This document shows positions 39,739 to 50,095 of a DNA stretch of 64,000 nucleotides, in pieces. Origin of the DNA: Bacteroidetes bacterium HGW-Bacteroidetes-6 (lineage in GTDB: Bacteria > Bacteroidota > Bacteroidia > Bacteroidales > DTU049). Below the pieces are notes generated by a model. It ran no database searches and was not told the DNA's origin. It saw nothing but the letters and a program-made list of their open reading frames with translations. Position numbers and translations under genes: made by a program. Position 1 is the first letter of the stretch, and each line of letters opens with the position of its first letter. The stretch lies in assembly GCA_002842495.1 (NCBI GenBank), contig PHDB01000007.1, forward strand, positions 35,598 to 99,597, in the 5' to 3' direction.

Positions 39739-40773
39739 GTGAAGCGTATTTTCATTTTTGTTTTATTGGCATTTCCGTTGCTGTTGGCAGCGCAAAATGG
39801 AGTAAACCGTGTTTTTTCATTTTTAGAACTTTCAAATAGTTCGAGACTTACAGCTTTGGGGAGTAACATGGCTGCTATTCATGATAACGATGTTAGTCTT
39901 GTGCTGGCTAACCCAAGTTTGATTAGCGATTCTATGCACTCCGGTTTGGCTATCAATTACACCGATTATTTTGCAGGGATCAATTATGCATTTGCAACCT
40001 ATTCGCATACATTCGATAGGGTAGGGAGTTTTGCCGCATCTCTTCAATATCTCAACTATGGCAAATTTCAGGAAACCGATATCTACGGCAACGCTTTGGG
40101 TGACTTTTCGGCCTATGATATGGCGCTGGTTGTTGGTTGGGGCAGAATTCTGCACCCTGGCTTTAGTATAGGATCCAATCTGAAGTTTATTTATTCCGAT
40201 ATGTACAAAACAAATTCATCGGGGGTGGCCATCGATGTCGCCGGAACCTATTTCAACGATAAAACTCATTTCTGTGTAACATTGGCTGCCCGAAATGCCG
40301 GACGACAGCTTAATCCCTATACGACTGGCGACGTTCAGCCTTTGCCTTTCGATTTACAACTGGGCGTTTCAAAACGATTGCTTCATGTTCCATTACGCAT
40401 TTCGGTGCTTGCTCACCATTTGCAAAAATGGGACATCCGCTATGATAATCCGGCAGATGTATCGGTTGATCCGCTTACGGGTCTTCCTGTCGAAGAACGA
40501 AAGCTGAGCGCTTTTAGCGACAAATTGATGAGGCATTTTGTGATTGGCGCCGAATTAGCTCCTTCAAAAAGCTTCAGTCTTAGGGTTGGTTACAACTATC
40601 AGCGTCGAAAAGAACTGGCTGTTGATACTCGTTTATCAACAGTCGGGATCAGTTGGGGTTTTGGACTGCGGATTAAAAAACTATATTTCAGCTATGCCCG
40701 CAGTGCTTATCATTTAGCTGGCTCGCCCAATGTGATTACACTCACAACAAGTATTGGCGATTTTTTGAAGTAA
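39739..40773 (+). CDS. porQ: PorQ-like outer membrane protein of the type IX secretion system
   Basis: 'FSFLELSNSSRLTALGSNMAAIHDNDVSLVLANPSLIS' and beta-barrel pattern typical of PorQ; GTG start. Confidence 0.85.
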   Translation: MKRIFIFVLLAFPLLLAAQNGVNRVFSFLELSNSSRLTALGSNMAAIHDNDVSLVLANPSLISDSMHSGLAINYTDYFAGINYAFATYSHTFDRVGSFAASLQYLNYGKFQETDIYGNALGDFSAYDMALVVGWGRILHPGFSIGSNLKFIYSDMYKTNSSGVAIDVAGTYFNDKTHFCVTLAARNAGRQLNPYTTGDVQPLPFDLQLGVSKRLLHVPLRISVLAHHLQKWDIRYDNPADVSVDPLTGLPVEERKLSAFSDKLMRHFVIGAELAPSKSFSLRVGYNYQRRKELAVDTRLSTVGISWGFGLRIKKLYFSYARSAYHLAGSPNVITLTTSIGDFLK

Positions 40774-40790
40774 AAATGTGTTTCTTTATG

Positions 40791-41660
40791 CTACACTGGT
40801 GGTAGCTGAGTAGCATTTGGCTTTTGAATATTGGATAGTCTCAATTCGTATTGTCGGTATTGTGTAAGTATGTCCTGATGAAACAACTTAGCCATGTCTA
40901 CATAGAGTGCTGGGTGAATACTTGCCATGTGTTCGGGACTTTCAAAAAACACTTCTGTTGCTACAGCAAAGTATTCGTGCATGTTGCTGTAACCATAGCC
41001 CCGAAGCAGATTGGGTCGCTGATAAGGATTGTTGATTTCGAAGCGAGCTCGCAGGAAAATGGGTTTCAGACGCAAAATCAAATGATGATAATTTAAATCG
41101 CTTTCAATAATTTCGATGGCAAAAGCATGCGCCATTTCATGAAGTCCAACATTTCGGCCATCGTGTGGATCGCTGTTTCCTATTTCGTAGTCTTCCCACG
41201 AGAGAGAAATAAGGCCCGAAATATCCACTTCGCCTTTGTGAAACAGATGCGTTTTTTTATTTTTGTAATGAGCCGGGAAAAGCTGAATGTGGTTAAAATG
41301 GTCGAGCAAACTTCGGCGCAAACCAAATGTGAGTTGCACGAAAGTGGACGATACCAAAATGATATGTCTTTCGGTGAGTTCTATACCTGGTGAATTGTAA
41401 AACGAAGTTGAAGAATTGAAACGAATAACCCGTTCAATAAAATCGGTCTTTTGGTCGGGGATTAACGAGCGAAAAAAGTAGGATTCATTTTCAAGAAGTT
41501 GTTTTATTTCTTCTTGTCGGCCTTTAATACTAATTCCCGATGGGGTTAATCCCTCATAAGATGTTTTGTAACTGCCGCCCGGTGGTTCATTCATTACCTT
41601 ATTGACATAAATATACGCAACAAATGGCATTAAAACAATCATCAGTACTAACCAATCCAT
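40791..41660 (-). CDS. MtfA-like zinc-dependent peptidase
   Basis: 'GLHEMAHAFAIE' HExxH-type motif; 'LFPAHYKNKKTHLFHKGEV'; 'SWEDYEIGNSDPHDGRNVGLHE'. Confidence 0.88.
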   Translation of the reverse strand: MDWLVLMIVLMPFVAYIYVNKVMNEPPGGSYKTSYEGLTPSGISIKGRQEEIKQLLENESYFFRSLIPDQKTDFIERVIRFNSSTSFYNSPGIELTERHIILVSSTFVQLTFGLRRSLLDHFNHIQLFPAHYKNKKTHLFHKGEVDISGLISLSWEDYEIGNSDPHDGRNVGLHEMAHAFAIEIIESDLNYHHLILRLKPIFLRARFEINNPYQRPNLLRGYGYSNMHEYFAVATEVFFESPEHMASIHPALYVDMAKLFHQDILTQYRQYELRLSNIQKPNATQLPPV

Positions 41661-41665
41661 AAATA

Positions 41666-42445
41666 TTATTGAAAAGATGATCTGAAAACGTCAGGAAACG
41701 AATTCTTTAATTTATCAATATCGGATGGGACATCGACCGAATGACCTTTGTAGGTGGTTTCTAAAACTCTTATAGAATATCCATTTTCGAGCCAACGCAA
41801 TTGCTCGAGCGATTCAGTTTTTTCAAGTAATGATGGTCCGAGTCGTGTGAGTTGCGCCAAGGTGCTCATTCTGTATGCGTAAATTCCAATATGCTGTTTG
41901 AATGGAAATTGTTCGAACATGGGCTTGTCGGTTCGTCGGTTTCTGACAAAAGGAACAATTGACCTGCTGAAATAAAGCGCGTTTCCAGTCTTGTTGATTA
42001 CAACTTTCATACATGTTTCCGAGAACAAATCTTCGTCGTTGTCAAATGGCCGAACCAATGTGGCAATATTTACCGAAGGGTCCGAAAAAGCAGTTGCAAT
42101 TTTATCGATAATCTCCGGCTCAATAAAGGGTTCGTCGCCCTGAATATTAATGATAATGGTATCGCTGTCGTCGGGGCGGGCGCCTGCAATATTTGCTGCT
42201 TCGAAACATCGGTCGGTACCACTCATGTGATCTTCGGATGTCATGACCGATCGTCCGCCAAAAAAGGCTACCTTTTCAGCAATGCGTGAATCGTCGGTTG
42301 CAACAAACAATTGAGAAAGCGATTTGGCGCCCGATGCGTTTTCGTAAACCCATTGAATCATAGCTTTTCCGGCAATCAAAGCGAGTGGTTTGCCATGAAA
42401 ACGGGTCGATGCATAACGAGCGGGTATGATTCCGATAATCTGCAT
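41666..42445 (-). CDS. kdsB: 3-deoxy-manno-octulosonate cytidylyltransferase
   Basis: 'IIPARYASTRFHGKPLALIAGKAMIQWVYE', 'INIQGDEPFIEPEII', 'HIGIYAYR'. Confidence 0.95.
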   Translation of the reverse strand: MQIIGIIPARYASTRFHGKPLALIAGKAMIQWVYENASGAKSLSQLFVATDDSRIAEKVAFFGGRSVMTSEDHMSGTDRCFEAANIAGARPDDSDTIIINIQGDEPFIEPEIIDKIATAFSDPSVNIATLVRPFDNDEDLFSETCMKVVINKTGNALYFSRSIVPFVRNRRTDKPMFEQFPFKQHIGIYAYRMSTLAQLTRLGPSLLEKTESLEQLRWLENGYSIRVLETTYKGHSVDVPSDIDKLKNSFPDVFRSSFQ

Positions 42446-42446
42446 G

Positions 42447-43061
42447 TTAGAAAAGTCCGAATAGTTCAGCGTTAATCTTGTCGATAATTAACCCGAGGTC
42501 TTCTTTGCTTTCGTGAAATTTCACTTTTTCCACGTCGATAATGAGCAATTTGCCTTCTTTATAACCGTTAATCCATGTTTCGTAGCGATCGTTCAGGCTT
42601 TTCAGGTAGTCGAGCCGGATGGATGCTTCGTAGTCACGTCCACGTTTCTGAATCTGATTTACAAGAGTCGGAACATCGGCTCGTAAGTAAATGAGTAAAT
42701 CGGGAGCTTTAATGAACGAAACCATGAGTTCGAATATCGACTGATAAGTGGCAAAGTCGCGTGTCGACATTAACCCCATATCGTGGAGATTGGGCGCAAA
42801 AATAAACGCATCTTCGAAAATAGTGCGATCCTGAATCACATCCTGTGCCTGACGATGCACTTCAACAATTTGCCGGAAACGGCTATTCAGAAAATAAATC
42901 TGCAAGTTGAACGACCAGCGCTTCATGTCTTCGTAAAAGCTGCTGAGATATGGGTTGCTGTCAACATCTTCGTATTGAGGCGAATATTTGTAATGTTTGG
43001 CAAGCAATCCCGTTAGGGTGGTTTTTCCGCTTCCAATATTTCCGGCGATGGCTATATGCAT
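42447..43061 (-). CDS. Deoxynucleoside kinase
   Basis: 'HIAIAGNIGSGKTTLTGLLAKHY', 'QDRTIFEDAFIFA', 'LIYLRADVPTLVNQIQKRGRDYE'. Confidence 0.92.
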   Translation of the reverse strand: MHIAIAGNIGSGKTTLTGLLAKHYKYSPQYEDVDSNPYLSSFYEDMKRWSFNLQIYFLNSRFRQIVEVHRQAQDVIQDRTIFEDAFIFAPNLHDMGLMSTRDFATYQSIFELMVSFIKAPDLLIYLRADVPTLVNQIQKRGRDYEASIRLDYLKSLNDRYETWINGYKEGKLLIIDVEKVKFHESKEDLGLIIDKINAELFGLF

Positions 43062-43123
43062 AAAAACAGTTTTGTGTTATCGGGGTGCTAATTTCAGGTT
43101 TTTATTTGAAAAATCAAAAAAAA

Positions 43124-43930
43124 CTATGATTTTAAGAAAAGAAAAATTTTGTTATCGCTCATAATGGCAAACCATGGCGACGAGAAAGCAAAATTGCTGA
43201 TATTTTTTATTCCAAATTGGATGTTTGTTTCTTCGTGCAAAACAGTTTGATAGGCAAAAATGCTGTCGTTTTTCAAAAAATACAAAATGTCATTACCTAA
43301 AACATAATTGTTGGCGTTCTCCGGAAAACGGAGAAGCATGTTGCCAAAAATGTCAAAAATCAAAGCCGTTCCTTCTCGTTGGGCCAGCAATACTTTTCGA
43401 TCGCTTTCAATTAAAATATCCGGAACAAAGTCGTCTTGTTCCAGTAAGGTCAATATGTTGGTTTGCGATACAATACCCCACTGATCGTCGAATCGAATGA
43501 GGTCACGGCCTTGCGATGTAAATGCCCAGAATCCGCTGTTGTGCGAACCACAGAAAAGTGCGATATCGCCTGCATCGATGTTGTTGAGATTGTAACTATT
43601 TATTTTCGAAAACGAAGCATTAAACATGTCGGCTTGCTGTAAATCGCGGTTAAAGAGAATAATTTTGTAAGGGTTCTGAGCATCGATTGCCCATAGACTG
43701 CTGCTGGTTTTTCGGCCGGGAAGCGAAATGATATTACCGGTCGTATCGTATTTGACCAGGCTCCCATTTTGCTGCAAAACAAACAAGTTTCCGAAAGCAT
43801 CTACCGAAAAAGCCAAAGGTTTTTCTTTCAGTTCGATTGAACGCTGTGGTTGCTTATTTTGACCTTCAGCTGTAAATGATAGCTGAAAAGTAATGAATAG
43901 AACAGCTTGAAATAAAATAATTTTTTTCAT
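43124..43930 (-). CDS. Secreted beta-propeller-like hypothetical protein
   Basis: Signal peptide from ATG 43930; repeated propeller-like strands (SVDAFGNLFVLQQNGSLVKYDTTGN). Confidence 0.6.
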   Translation of the reverse strand: MKKIILFQAVLFITFQLSFTAEGQNKQPQRSIELKEKPLAFSVDAFGNLFVLQQNGSLVKYDTTGNIISLPGRKTSSSLWAIDAQNPYKIILFNRDLQQADMFNASFSKINSYNLNNIDAGDIALFCGSHNSGFWAFTSQGRDLIRFDDQWGIVSQTNILTLLEQDDFVPDILIESDRKVLLAQREGTALIFDIFGNMLLRFPENANNYVLGNDILYFLKNDSIFAYQTVLHEETNIQFGIKNISNFAFSSPWFAIMSDNKIFLFLKS

Positions 43931-44178
43931 AGAAGTGTTGTGCTGTTGCCAAACCAAAATCCGGACCTGAAATGTAGTAAATGTCAAAAATAATGAAAAT
44001 ACCGGAAAGAGATGGTGTTTTTTTAATCTAAGTACATCTCTTCATTTGTTTTTGTGTGTTTCACTTGCGTGACTGATATTAAAATATATTGGCGACCTGT
44101 GATTTCTTGTGATTAATTGTCTGTCAGCAGCTTAATCCGGAAAGAATGAAAATATACTTTCCATAGTGTATAACAAAA

Positions 44179-44206
44179 AAGAAGAACATCAAAGTGATGC
44201 TCTTCT
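44179..44206 (-). terminator. Terminator downstream of tRNA-Leu
   Basis: aagaagaacatc (44179-44190) / gatgctcttctt (44195-44206) with one mismatch, and flanking A/T runs. Confidence 0.65.
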
Positions 44207-44210
44207 TTTG

Positions 44211-44294
44211 TACCCGAGGCCGGGATCGAACCGGCACGAGTGTTACCTCATCGGTTTTTGAGACCGACGCGTCTACCAATTCCGCCACTCGGGC
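44211..44294 (-). tRNA. tRNA-Leu (anticodon CAA)
   Basis: RC GCCCGAGTGGCGGAATTGGTAGACGCG…TCGGT-CTCAAAA-ACCGA…GGTTCGATCCCGGC…CTCGGGTA: 7-bp acceptor stem, long variable arm, TΨC GGTTCGATCC. Confidence 0.93.
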
Positions 44295-44322
44295 AAGCGG
44301 ACTGCAAAAGTAGAAAAATATT

Positions 44323-46365
44323 TTAATCCACCGACGAATTTTTTACTATCCGCATTTTTTTATCTACACCGATACCACTTATTCGCATTAGATAAATTCC
44401 ATCAGGGATCGCAGGGACAGGAATTTCAATGATGCTTCCACTGCTGAGTGTAAAGGATTCGGATATAAATATTCTTCGTCCCTGAATGTCAGTAAGCTCT
44501 ATCTGAACAGGGTAAAGTATCGGAAGATCGGAGTATATCTCTATGGTGTTGTTGAAAAATGTACTTACCGCGATGCCACTTTCCGGATTTTCGCTAATGA
44601 TGCTCAATACTCTTGAATACTCCGATTTGCCGTCGAAATCGATTTGCCGTATACGATAGTAAGTTACACCTGCCTGAAGTTTTTCGTCGGTGTAAGCATA
44701 ATACTGCGGCGAATTGCTGTTTCCGGCTCCTGGTAAAGAGGCGATAGTTGTAAAATTTTCCTCATCGGTGCTTTTTTGGATTTCGAACCGATCGTTGTTG
44801 GTTTCGGTCAATGTTTGCCATTCAAGCAACACATTGTTGTTGCTTTCGTTTAATCTGAAATAGCCCCACTCTACCGGCAATGTTGTGGTAGGGAAGAGGC
44901 TGATTTTGGCATAGCATGCATCGCTTGGAGCAGCGAGTGTACCGGGATTGGCATCATAAGGAATACACATAACGCGATAGTTTTCGGTTGCATTGCTTCC
45001 AAAATTGATGGTTACACTTGTTGTTCCCTGACCCGAAACAATACAAGGATCGCTTCCATTCGGACACGCAGCTTCAATCACTTCGGGAGGTGTTCGGTCA
45101 ATTGCCCGTATCATCCATTTGTAGTAGGTAGCGCCCGCAGTGGGTGTGATGGTGTAAACGTAGTCAGTGTTGGTGCTTGGACTCGATTCGCCGGTAATAG
45201 TGCCTCCGTTCAACGAACTTATACTACAATCGCGACAAAAAACCTTGATATTGTCAACGCCTTCAATTGGGCTTGTGCAGGTGCCACCACGCGAAAGACG
45301 AATTTTTATGTTAGCCGCTGAAGGAACGGAATAGGTTGCAAAATGCCAAAGTCCATCAGGGAAATAATAGTTCACACTTTGCTGTGTCCATGTGTATCCT
45401 TGTCCGGTTGAAGTATATAGTTTTGGCGCATAAAGCAAATAGCTTTCATCCCAGGTATTGTCGTAATTGCCAGCAGTACATGGATATTTGGCCATGTAGG
45501 CAAATTTGATTTCGGGAGAAGCACACAGCGATGTGTTGAGTTCTTTGGTGATTATCTGTGAGGAACCACTCGAATTACAAAACTCGAAACCCGTATAAAA
45601 AGCAGCAAAGTAATCGGCCCAAACACCACTGTGGTTTGCAGTTCCGTTGCAGCCATTATTCCACAAATATGTGTATGCGGTCGAAGAACTTCTATAGGAA
45701 TGGTATGGAACTGTGACGCCTGTCGTCGCATAGTTGAATCCGGTTGTAACAGGGCCATACCATTTGTTGGTGGTAAAATTTTCAGTATAGGTTGTTGCTC
45801 CGGAAATTACCGGAACTGAAACACTGGTTGGTCCCAAATCATTAATAACTAAATCATCGATGGTTATCCAGTTTGTAGATGAGGCGCTGGGGAAATACAA
45901 CAATACAGCAATATTTTGCCCACCACATACATGGCTTTCGAGCGATAAGCTTTGCGGAGTGCAGCCTGTGGCCGAGCCTGCAGATGTGCTTGGCGTAATG
46001 GTTCCCCAAAGTACCCAGCCGTTGTTGTTCGGATTAAGACGATCCCAACTGCAAGCTCCGGTAACGAGGTAATAAACCTGAATGTCTCCGGCAGTTGAAT
46101 TTTTTCTTCTTGAGCTAAACGATAAATTTATTCCTTTGCCTTGCCCAACATTGATGGTATTTGTTTCAATATAAGCAAAGCTGGATGATGTGTAGTAAAC
46201 GTAATTGCCAAGTGAGCAAGAATATGTGCTGCCGGCATTTCGGGTCATTCCCGATGTAGTATAAAATCCGGTAGTTCCTGATGTGAAATCCTGACTCCAC
46301 AACACAGCTGCCGGTATATTTACAGCTAACAACAGCAATACAGAAAGTAGAAATATTTGTTTCAT
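44323..46365 (-). CDS. Secreted protein with T9SS-like C-terminal domain
   Basis: Signal peptide MKQIFLLSVLLLLAVNIPAAVL; 'LPVEWGYFRLNESNNNVLLEWQTLTETNNDRFEIQKSTD' typical T9SS linker; C-term 'LTDIQGRRIFIS…GIYLMRISG'. Confidence 0.85.
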   Translation of the reverse strand: MKQIFLLSVLLLLAVNIPAAVLWSQDFTSGTTGFYTTSGMTRNAGSTYSCSLGNYVYYTSSSFAYIETNTINVGQGKGINLSFSSRRKNSTAGDIQVYYLVTGACSWDRLNPNNNGWVLWGTITPSTSAGSATGCTPQSLSLESHVCGGQNIAVLLYFPSASSTNWITIDDLVINDLGPTSVSVPVISGATTYTENFTTNKWYGPVTTGFNYATTGVTVPYHSYRSSSTAYTYLWNNGCNGTANHSGVWADYFAAFYTGFEFCNSSGSSQIITKELNTSLCASPEIKFAYMAKYPCTAGNYDNTWDESYLLYAPKLYTSTGQGYTWTQQSVNYYFPDGLWHFATYSVPSAANIKIRLSRGGTCTSPIEGVDNIKVFCRDCSISSLNGGTITGESSPSTNTDYVYTITPTAGATYYKWMIRAIDRTPPEVIEAACPNGSDPCIVSGQGTTSVTINFGSNATENYRVMCIPYDANPGTLAAPSDACYAKISLFPTTTLPVEWGYFRLNESNNNVLLEWQTLTETNNDRFEIQKSTDEENFTTIASLPGAGNSNSPQYYAYTDEKLQAGVTYYRIRQIDFDGKSEYSRVLSIISENPESGIAVSTFFNNTIEIYSDLPILYPVQIELTDIQGRRIFISESFTLSSGSIIEIPVPAIPDGIYLMRISGIGVDKKMRIVKNSSVD

Positions 46366-46467
46366 GCACATTTTGCTCCATTTTACAACAAGCAAATATA
46401 CGTCAGTACTACCGTTAAATGCAATACTTTTAACAGCAAGAGAGGGTTACAAACGGTTAACAGGCCG

Positions 46468-47850
46468 CTAGAATAACTTTAATACATCGTTGAGGTTGGC
46501 GTACAAGATGAGTGCAAGCAGCAGGAAGAAGCCGATGTATTGGGCAATTTCCATCACTTTTTCGGACGGTTTGCGTCCGCTGACAATTTCGATGAGCAAA
46601 AACAATACGTGCCCCCCATCCAATGCAGGAATAGGCAGGATGTTGAGTATAGCGAGCATAATTGAAAGAAATGCTGTTAAACTCCAAAACGATTGCCAGT
46701 CCCATACACCCGGGAATAAGTTGCCAATAGACATGAAGCCACCTACATTTTCGTAACCACGCACTTTTTTATTAAAAATAAGACCGAGTTGTTTCCAGTA
46801 GTTTTTTACCGTGCTTACCATTTTCTTTACTCCGGCAGGAATGGCCTCAAAAAACGAATATTCGCGTGTGCTGATACCGAAAAACCGATCCATGTCGGTA
46901 ACAATCATGGCTTCAATTTTTCCGCGCCGGTTGACTATGATCGGGTATTTTACAACATCGTTGCCGCGAATGGCGGTAACTATAACTTCGTGTCCTTTGT
47001 CTTCGGTATTCAAATTCATGAATTTCTGACAAAACGATAATGTGTTGAACTGAGCAACAAAATCAGTGGAAAGCGTATTGAATTCATCATGGAACGAAAA
47101 ATACGAATTGTTGAATCCGATAATTCGGTCTCCTTTTTTCATTAATGAACTTTGATTGATTGAGCCAACAGGAATGCTGTCGATAATCATGGGCATGCGC
47201 GGCAAAATCATCCCGCTACGCTTTGAATCGATCATTTTTTTAACATAGTCTTCGGGAACGTTGAGAACTTTTTCCGAATCGTTTCGGTTTACAGTAATGG
47301 TTTTTGCATTCTCAAGTAAGATAGATGTTGAAATAGCAAAAAAGTCTTCTACTTCGTCATCGTCAACTTTAGTTACGATGTCACCATTGCGCAAACCCAG
47401 TTCCTTTCCGAGTACATCAACCGAAATGCCATCTTTTACATTCTGATTGGGTAAGTATTTTTCGCCCCAGGTCCACAGCATGAAAATGTAGATGACAACA
47501 GCAAGAATTATATTCACAGTCACACCACCAATCATAATGATAAGACGCTGCCATGCTTTTTTGCTTCTGAATTCGTCGGGTTTGGGCTCTTGCTTCATCT
47601 GTTCTTTGTCCATCGACTCGTCAATCATTCCGGCGATCTTTACATAGCCGCCAAGAGGAAGCCAACCGATACCATATTCGGTTTCTCCTTTTTTGAACTT
47701 CACCAGCGAAAACCAGGGGTTGAAAAAGAGATAGAATTTCTCGACCCGTGTTTTGAAGAGGCGGGCAGGAACGAAATGCCCGAGTTCGTGAAGAATGACT
47801 AAAATAGAGAGGCTAAGTACGAGTTGAGCAACTTTAATCCAGATTTCCAT
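46468..47850 (-). CDS. rseP: RIP metalloprotease (site-2 protease)
   Basis: 'VILHELGHFVPARLF', PDZ region, 'ILNILPIPALDGGHVLFLLIE'. Confidence 0.95.
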   Translation of the reverse strand: MEIWIKVAQLVLSLSILVILHELGHFVPARLFKTRVEKFYLFFNPWFSLVKFKKGETEYGIGWLPLGGYVKIAGMIDESMDKEQMKQEPKPDEFRSKKAWQRLIIMIGGVTVNIILAVVIYIFMLWTWGEKYLPNQNVKDGISVDVLGKELGLRNGDIVTKVDDDEVEDFFAISTSILLENAKTITVNRNDSEKVLNVPEDYVKKMIDSKRSGMILPRMPMIIDSIPVGSINQSSLMKKGDRIIGFNNSYFSFHDEFNTLSTDFVAQFNTLSFCQKFMNLNTEDKGHEVIVTAIRGNDVVKYPIIVNRRGKIEAMIVTDMDRFFGISTREYSFFEAIPAGVKKMVSTVKNYWKQLGLIFNKKVRGYENVGGFMSIGNLFPGVWDWQSFWSLTAFLSIMLAILNILPIPALDGGHVLFLLIEIVSGRKPSEKVMEIAQYIGFFLLLALILYANLNDVLKLF

Positions 47851-47853
47851 AAT

Positions 47854-49020
47854 TTAAATATTATTCAGCGATTTGCAAAATGTTCGTGTTTCCGCATCGA
47901 GCAGTAGTAGCTCTTGAATGGATAGTGCTTTGGTGTGGGCGAGCCTTTCAAGGGCTTTGTTCACCATGTTTTGCATACCCGGAAACGATATTTTTTCTTG
48001 TAAAAACAAGTCAACAGCAATTTCGTTGGCTGCATTGAGCACACAAGGAGCTCCGCCACCAATTTTGATGCTTTCGTATGCCATAGCTAAATGGCGGAAT
48101 GCCGACGTGTCGGCTTTTTCGAATGTAAGCGAAGCAATATCGGAGAGGCCACCCGTTTGAAATGGAGCTTTCAGCCTTTGTGGCCAGGTGAGGGCATACA
48201 GAATGGGTAGCCGCATATCGGGTTTGCTGAGTTGTGCTTTGATAGACCCATCGACAAACTGCACCATGGAATGAATGATAGATTGCGGGTGAACGAGAAT
48301 ATCAATTCGGTCAGCAGCGATATTGAAAAGCCAACGAGCTTCGATCACTTCGAAACCTTTGTTCATCAATGTTGCAGAATCAATGGTGATTTTATTTCCC
48401 ATTGACCAAACCGGATGATCCAACGCTTGTTGGAGTGTGACGTTTTGAAGTTGTGGTGCGTTGAATCCTCTGAAAGGACCACCGGAGGCTGTGAGAATAA
48501 GTTTTTCTATGCTGGTCGACGATTCGCCCTGTAAACATTGCATAATGGCCGAATGTTCACTGTCGATAGGAATAATCGGTGCATTATGCTCAATTGATAA
48601 TCTGGTTACCAATTCTCCGGCAACAACAAGAACTTCTTTATTGGCTAATGCAAGTTTTTTTCCGGCTTTTAGCGCGCTTATGGCTGGTTCGAGACCCGAA
48701 ATTCCAACCATGGCCAGCACAACAGTATCTACTTCGCTGTTGCCTGCAGCTTCTGCAATCGATTTGCCGCCACAAAAAACTTTAATATCGGTCTTTCGGA
48801 GTGCTTCGGAAACGCTTTCGTAAGCATCTTCGTTCCCAATCACTACCATGTTTGGATTGAATTCCAAAGCCTGATTTATGAGTAAATCAGCATTGGATCC
48901 CGCTGTAAGCACCTCAACGGTAAATAATTCAGGGTAAACCCGACAGATATCGAGTGTTTGTTTTCCGATAGAACCAGTGGAACCCAGTATGGCTAAGCGT
49001 TGTGGCATATCAAAAAGCAA
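47854..49020 (-). CDS. dxr: 1-deoxy-D-xylulose-5-phosphate reductoisomerase
   Basis: 'LAILGSTGSIGKQTLDICR', 'ALANKEVLVVAGE', 'PIDSEHSAIMQCLQGE', 'TIDSATLMNKGFEVIEARWLF'. Confidence 0.97.
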   Translation of the reverse strand: MLFDMPQRLAILGSTGSIGKQTLDICRVYPELFTVEVLTAGSNADLLINQALEFNPNMVVIGNEDAYESVSEALRKTDIKVFCGGKSIAEAAGNSEVDTVVLAMVGISGLEPAISALKAGKKLALANKEVLVVAGELVTRLSIEHNAPIIPIDSEHSAIMQCLQGESSTSIEKLILTASGGPFRGFNAPQLQNVTLQQALDHPVWSMGNKITIDSATLMNKGFEVIEARWLFNIAADRIDILVHPQSIIHSMVQFVDGSIKAQLSKPDMRLPILYALTWPQRLKAPFQTGGLSDIASLTFEKADTSAFRHLAMAYESIKIGGGAPCVLNAANEIAVDLFLQEKISFPGMQNMVNKALERLAHTKALSIQELLLLDAETRTFCKSLNNI

Positions 49021-49798
49021 TATAGTTTTCGGGGTTTACCGGTTGCATGTCAATCCATAATTCAAAGTGCAGATGAGGCCCCGATGTGTTTTCGCCAGTG
49101 TTGCCGATAATGGCAATGGGGTCGCCGGCTTTTGCAGTTTCGCCCTGATGTTTGAATAAGGTCGAGTTGTGCATATACACCGAAATCACCTTGCCGGGAT
49201 GCATTATTATTGTTGTGAAACCACCAGCCAATGTCCAATCGGAAAACAAAACCATCCCATCCGAAATACTTTGCACAATAGAGCCTTTGGGGGCGCTTAT
49301 ATCGACTGCAAAGTGGCGGCTGGCTGTATTGAATTTGTTCAAAATACTGCCGTTGAGTGGCGAGAGTAAGTACAGACCGGTTGCATCGGAATTGCCGCTG
49401 ATGGTTTTGGCTGGTCCGCCATCGGAATAATTTGAATAGGTTCCTGTCAGCATGGCCGAGTCGGTGTCCATGATTAAACCAAAAAAGTTTTGAAAATATA
49501 CATCGCGGGCAACCAATTCCTGTTCAAGGCTGTCGGTTTTCATCGATAGGCTATACACCATTTCGCGTTCCTCGACACTTCCATAGCCGGGAATATACTC
49601 GCGTAGCGGAGTAAAGGCAATGATAAAGACTGTAAGTGTAATAAGGGCAAGCGAAATAATGGTGAAAACAACAAACACATTGAGCCTGGACAATCGCAGC
49701 GAGAATTTCTCCTCGAATGTACTTTCGTTCATGATGGTTAACCGGTACGTAAACCGCAATTTGTGCAATATTCGCTGCCAGCGGCCTTTTTTATCCAT
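49010..49798 (-). CDS. M23 family metallopeptidase, membrane-anchored
   Basis: 'SRHFAVDISAPKGS' (HxxxD), 'GPHLHFELW'; N-terminal TM segment. Confidence 0.92.
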   Translation of the reverse strand: MDKKGRWQRILHKLRFTYRLTIMNESTFEEKFSLRLSRLNVFVVFTIISLALITLTVFIIAFTPLREYIPGYGSVEEREMVYSLSMKTDSLEQELVARDVYFQNFFGLIMDTDSAMLTGTYSNYSDGGPAKTISGNSDATGLYLLSPLNGSILNKFNTASRHFAVDISAPKGSIVQSISDGMVLFSDWTLAGGFTTIIMHPGKVISVYMHNSTLFKHQGETAKAGDPIAIIGNTGENTSGPHLHFELWIDMQPVNPENYIAF

Positions 49799-49879
49799 TG
49801 TCCCTTACTTTAGAATCTGCAAATATCGGATAAATTTTTCAAGCAATGAAACTGAATTTTGGAAAGCAGCAGCTTCGGT

Positions 49880-50095
49880 TTATTCATTCTCATTATCAGT
49901 CATTGCACTCAGTTTGCCCAAAACCTTATTTATTTCGGTTTCGGTGTTGAGCAGGCGCTTGCGGCAAAATTGAATGAGCTCGGCAGCACGTTTCACTTTT
50001 AGAATAAGTTCGTCGGGGTCGGGCGACTCGTTTTCGATGGTTTCAACAATTTCTTCGAGTTCGGCCAATGCTTCTGAATATTTCATTTCGCTCAT
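49880..50095 (-). CDS. xseB: Exodeoxyribonuclease VII small subunit
   Basis: 'MKYSEALAELEEIVETIENESPDPDELILKVKRAAELIQFCRKRL'; overlaps the xseA stop by 4 bp. Confidence 0.93.
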   Translation of the reverse strand: MSEMKYSEALAELEEIVETIENESPDPDELILKVKRAAELIQFCRKRLLNTETEINKVLGKLSAMTDNENE

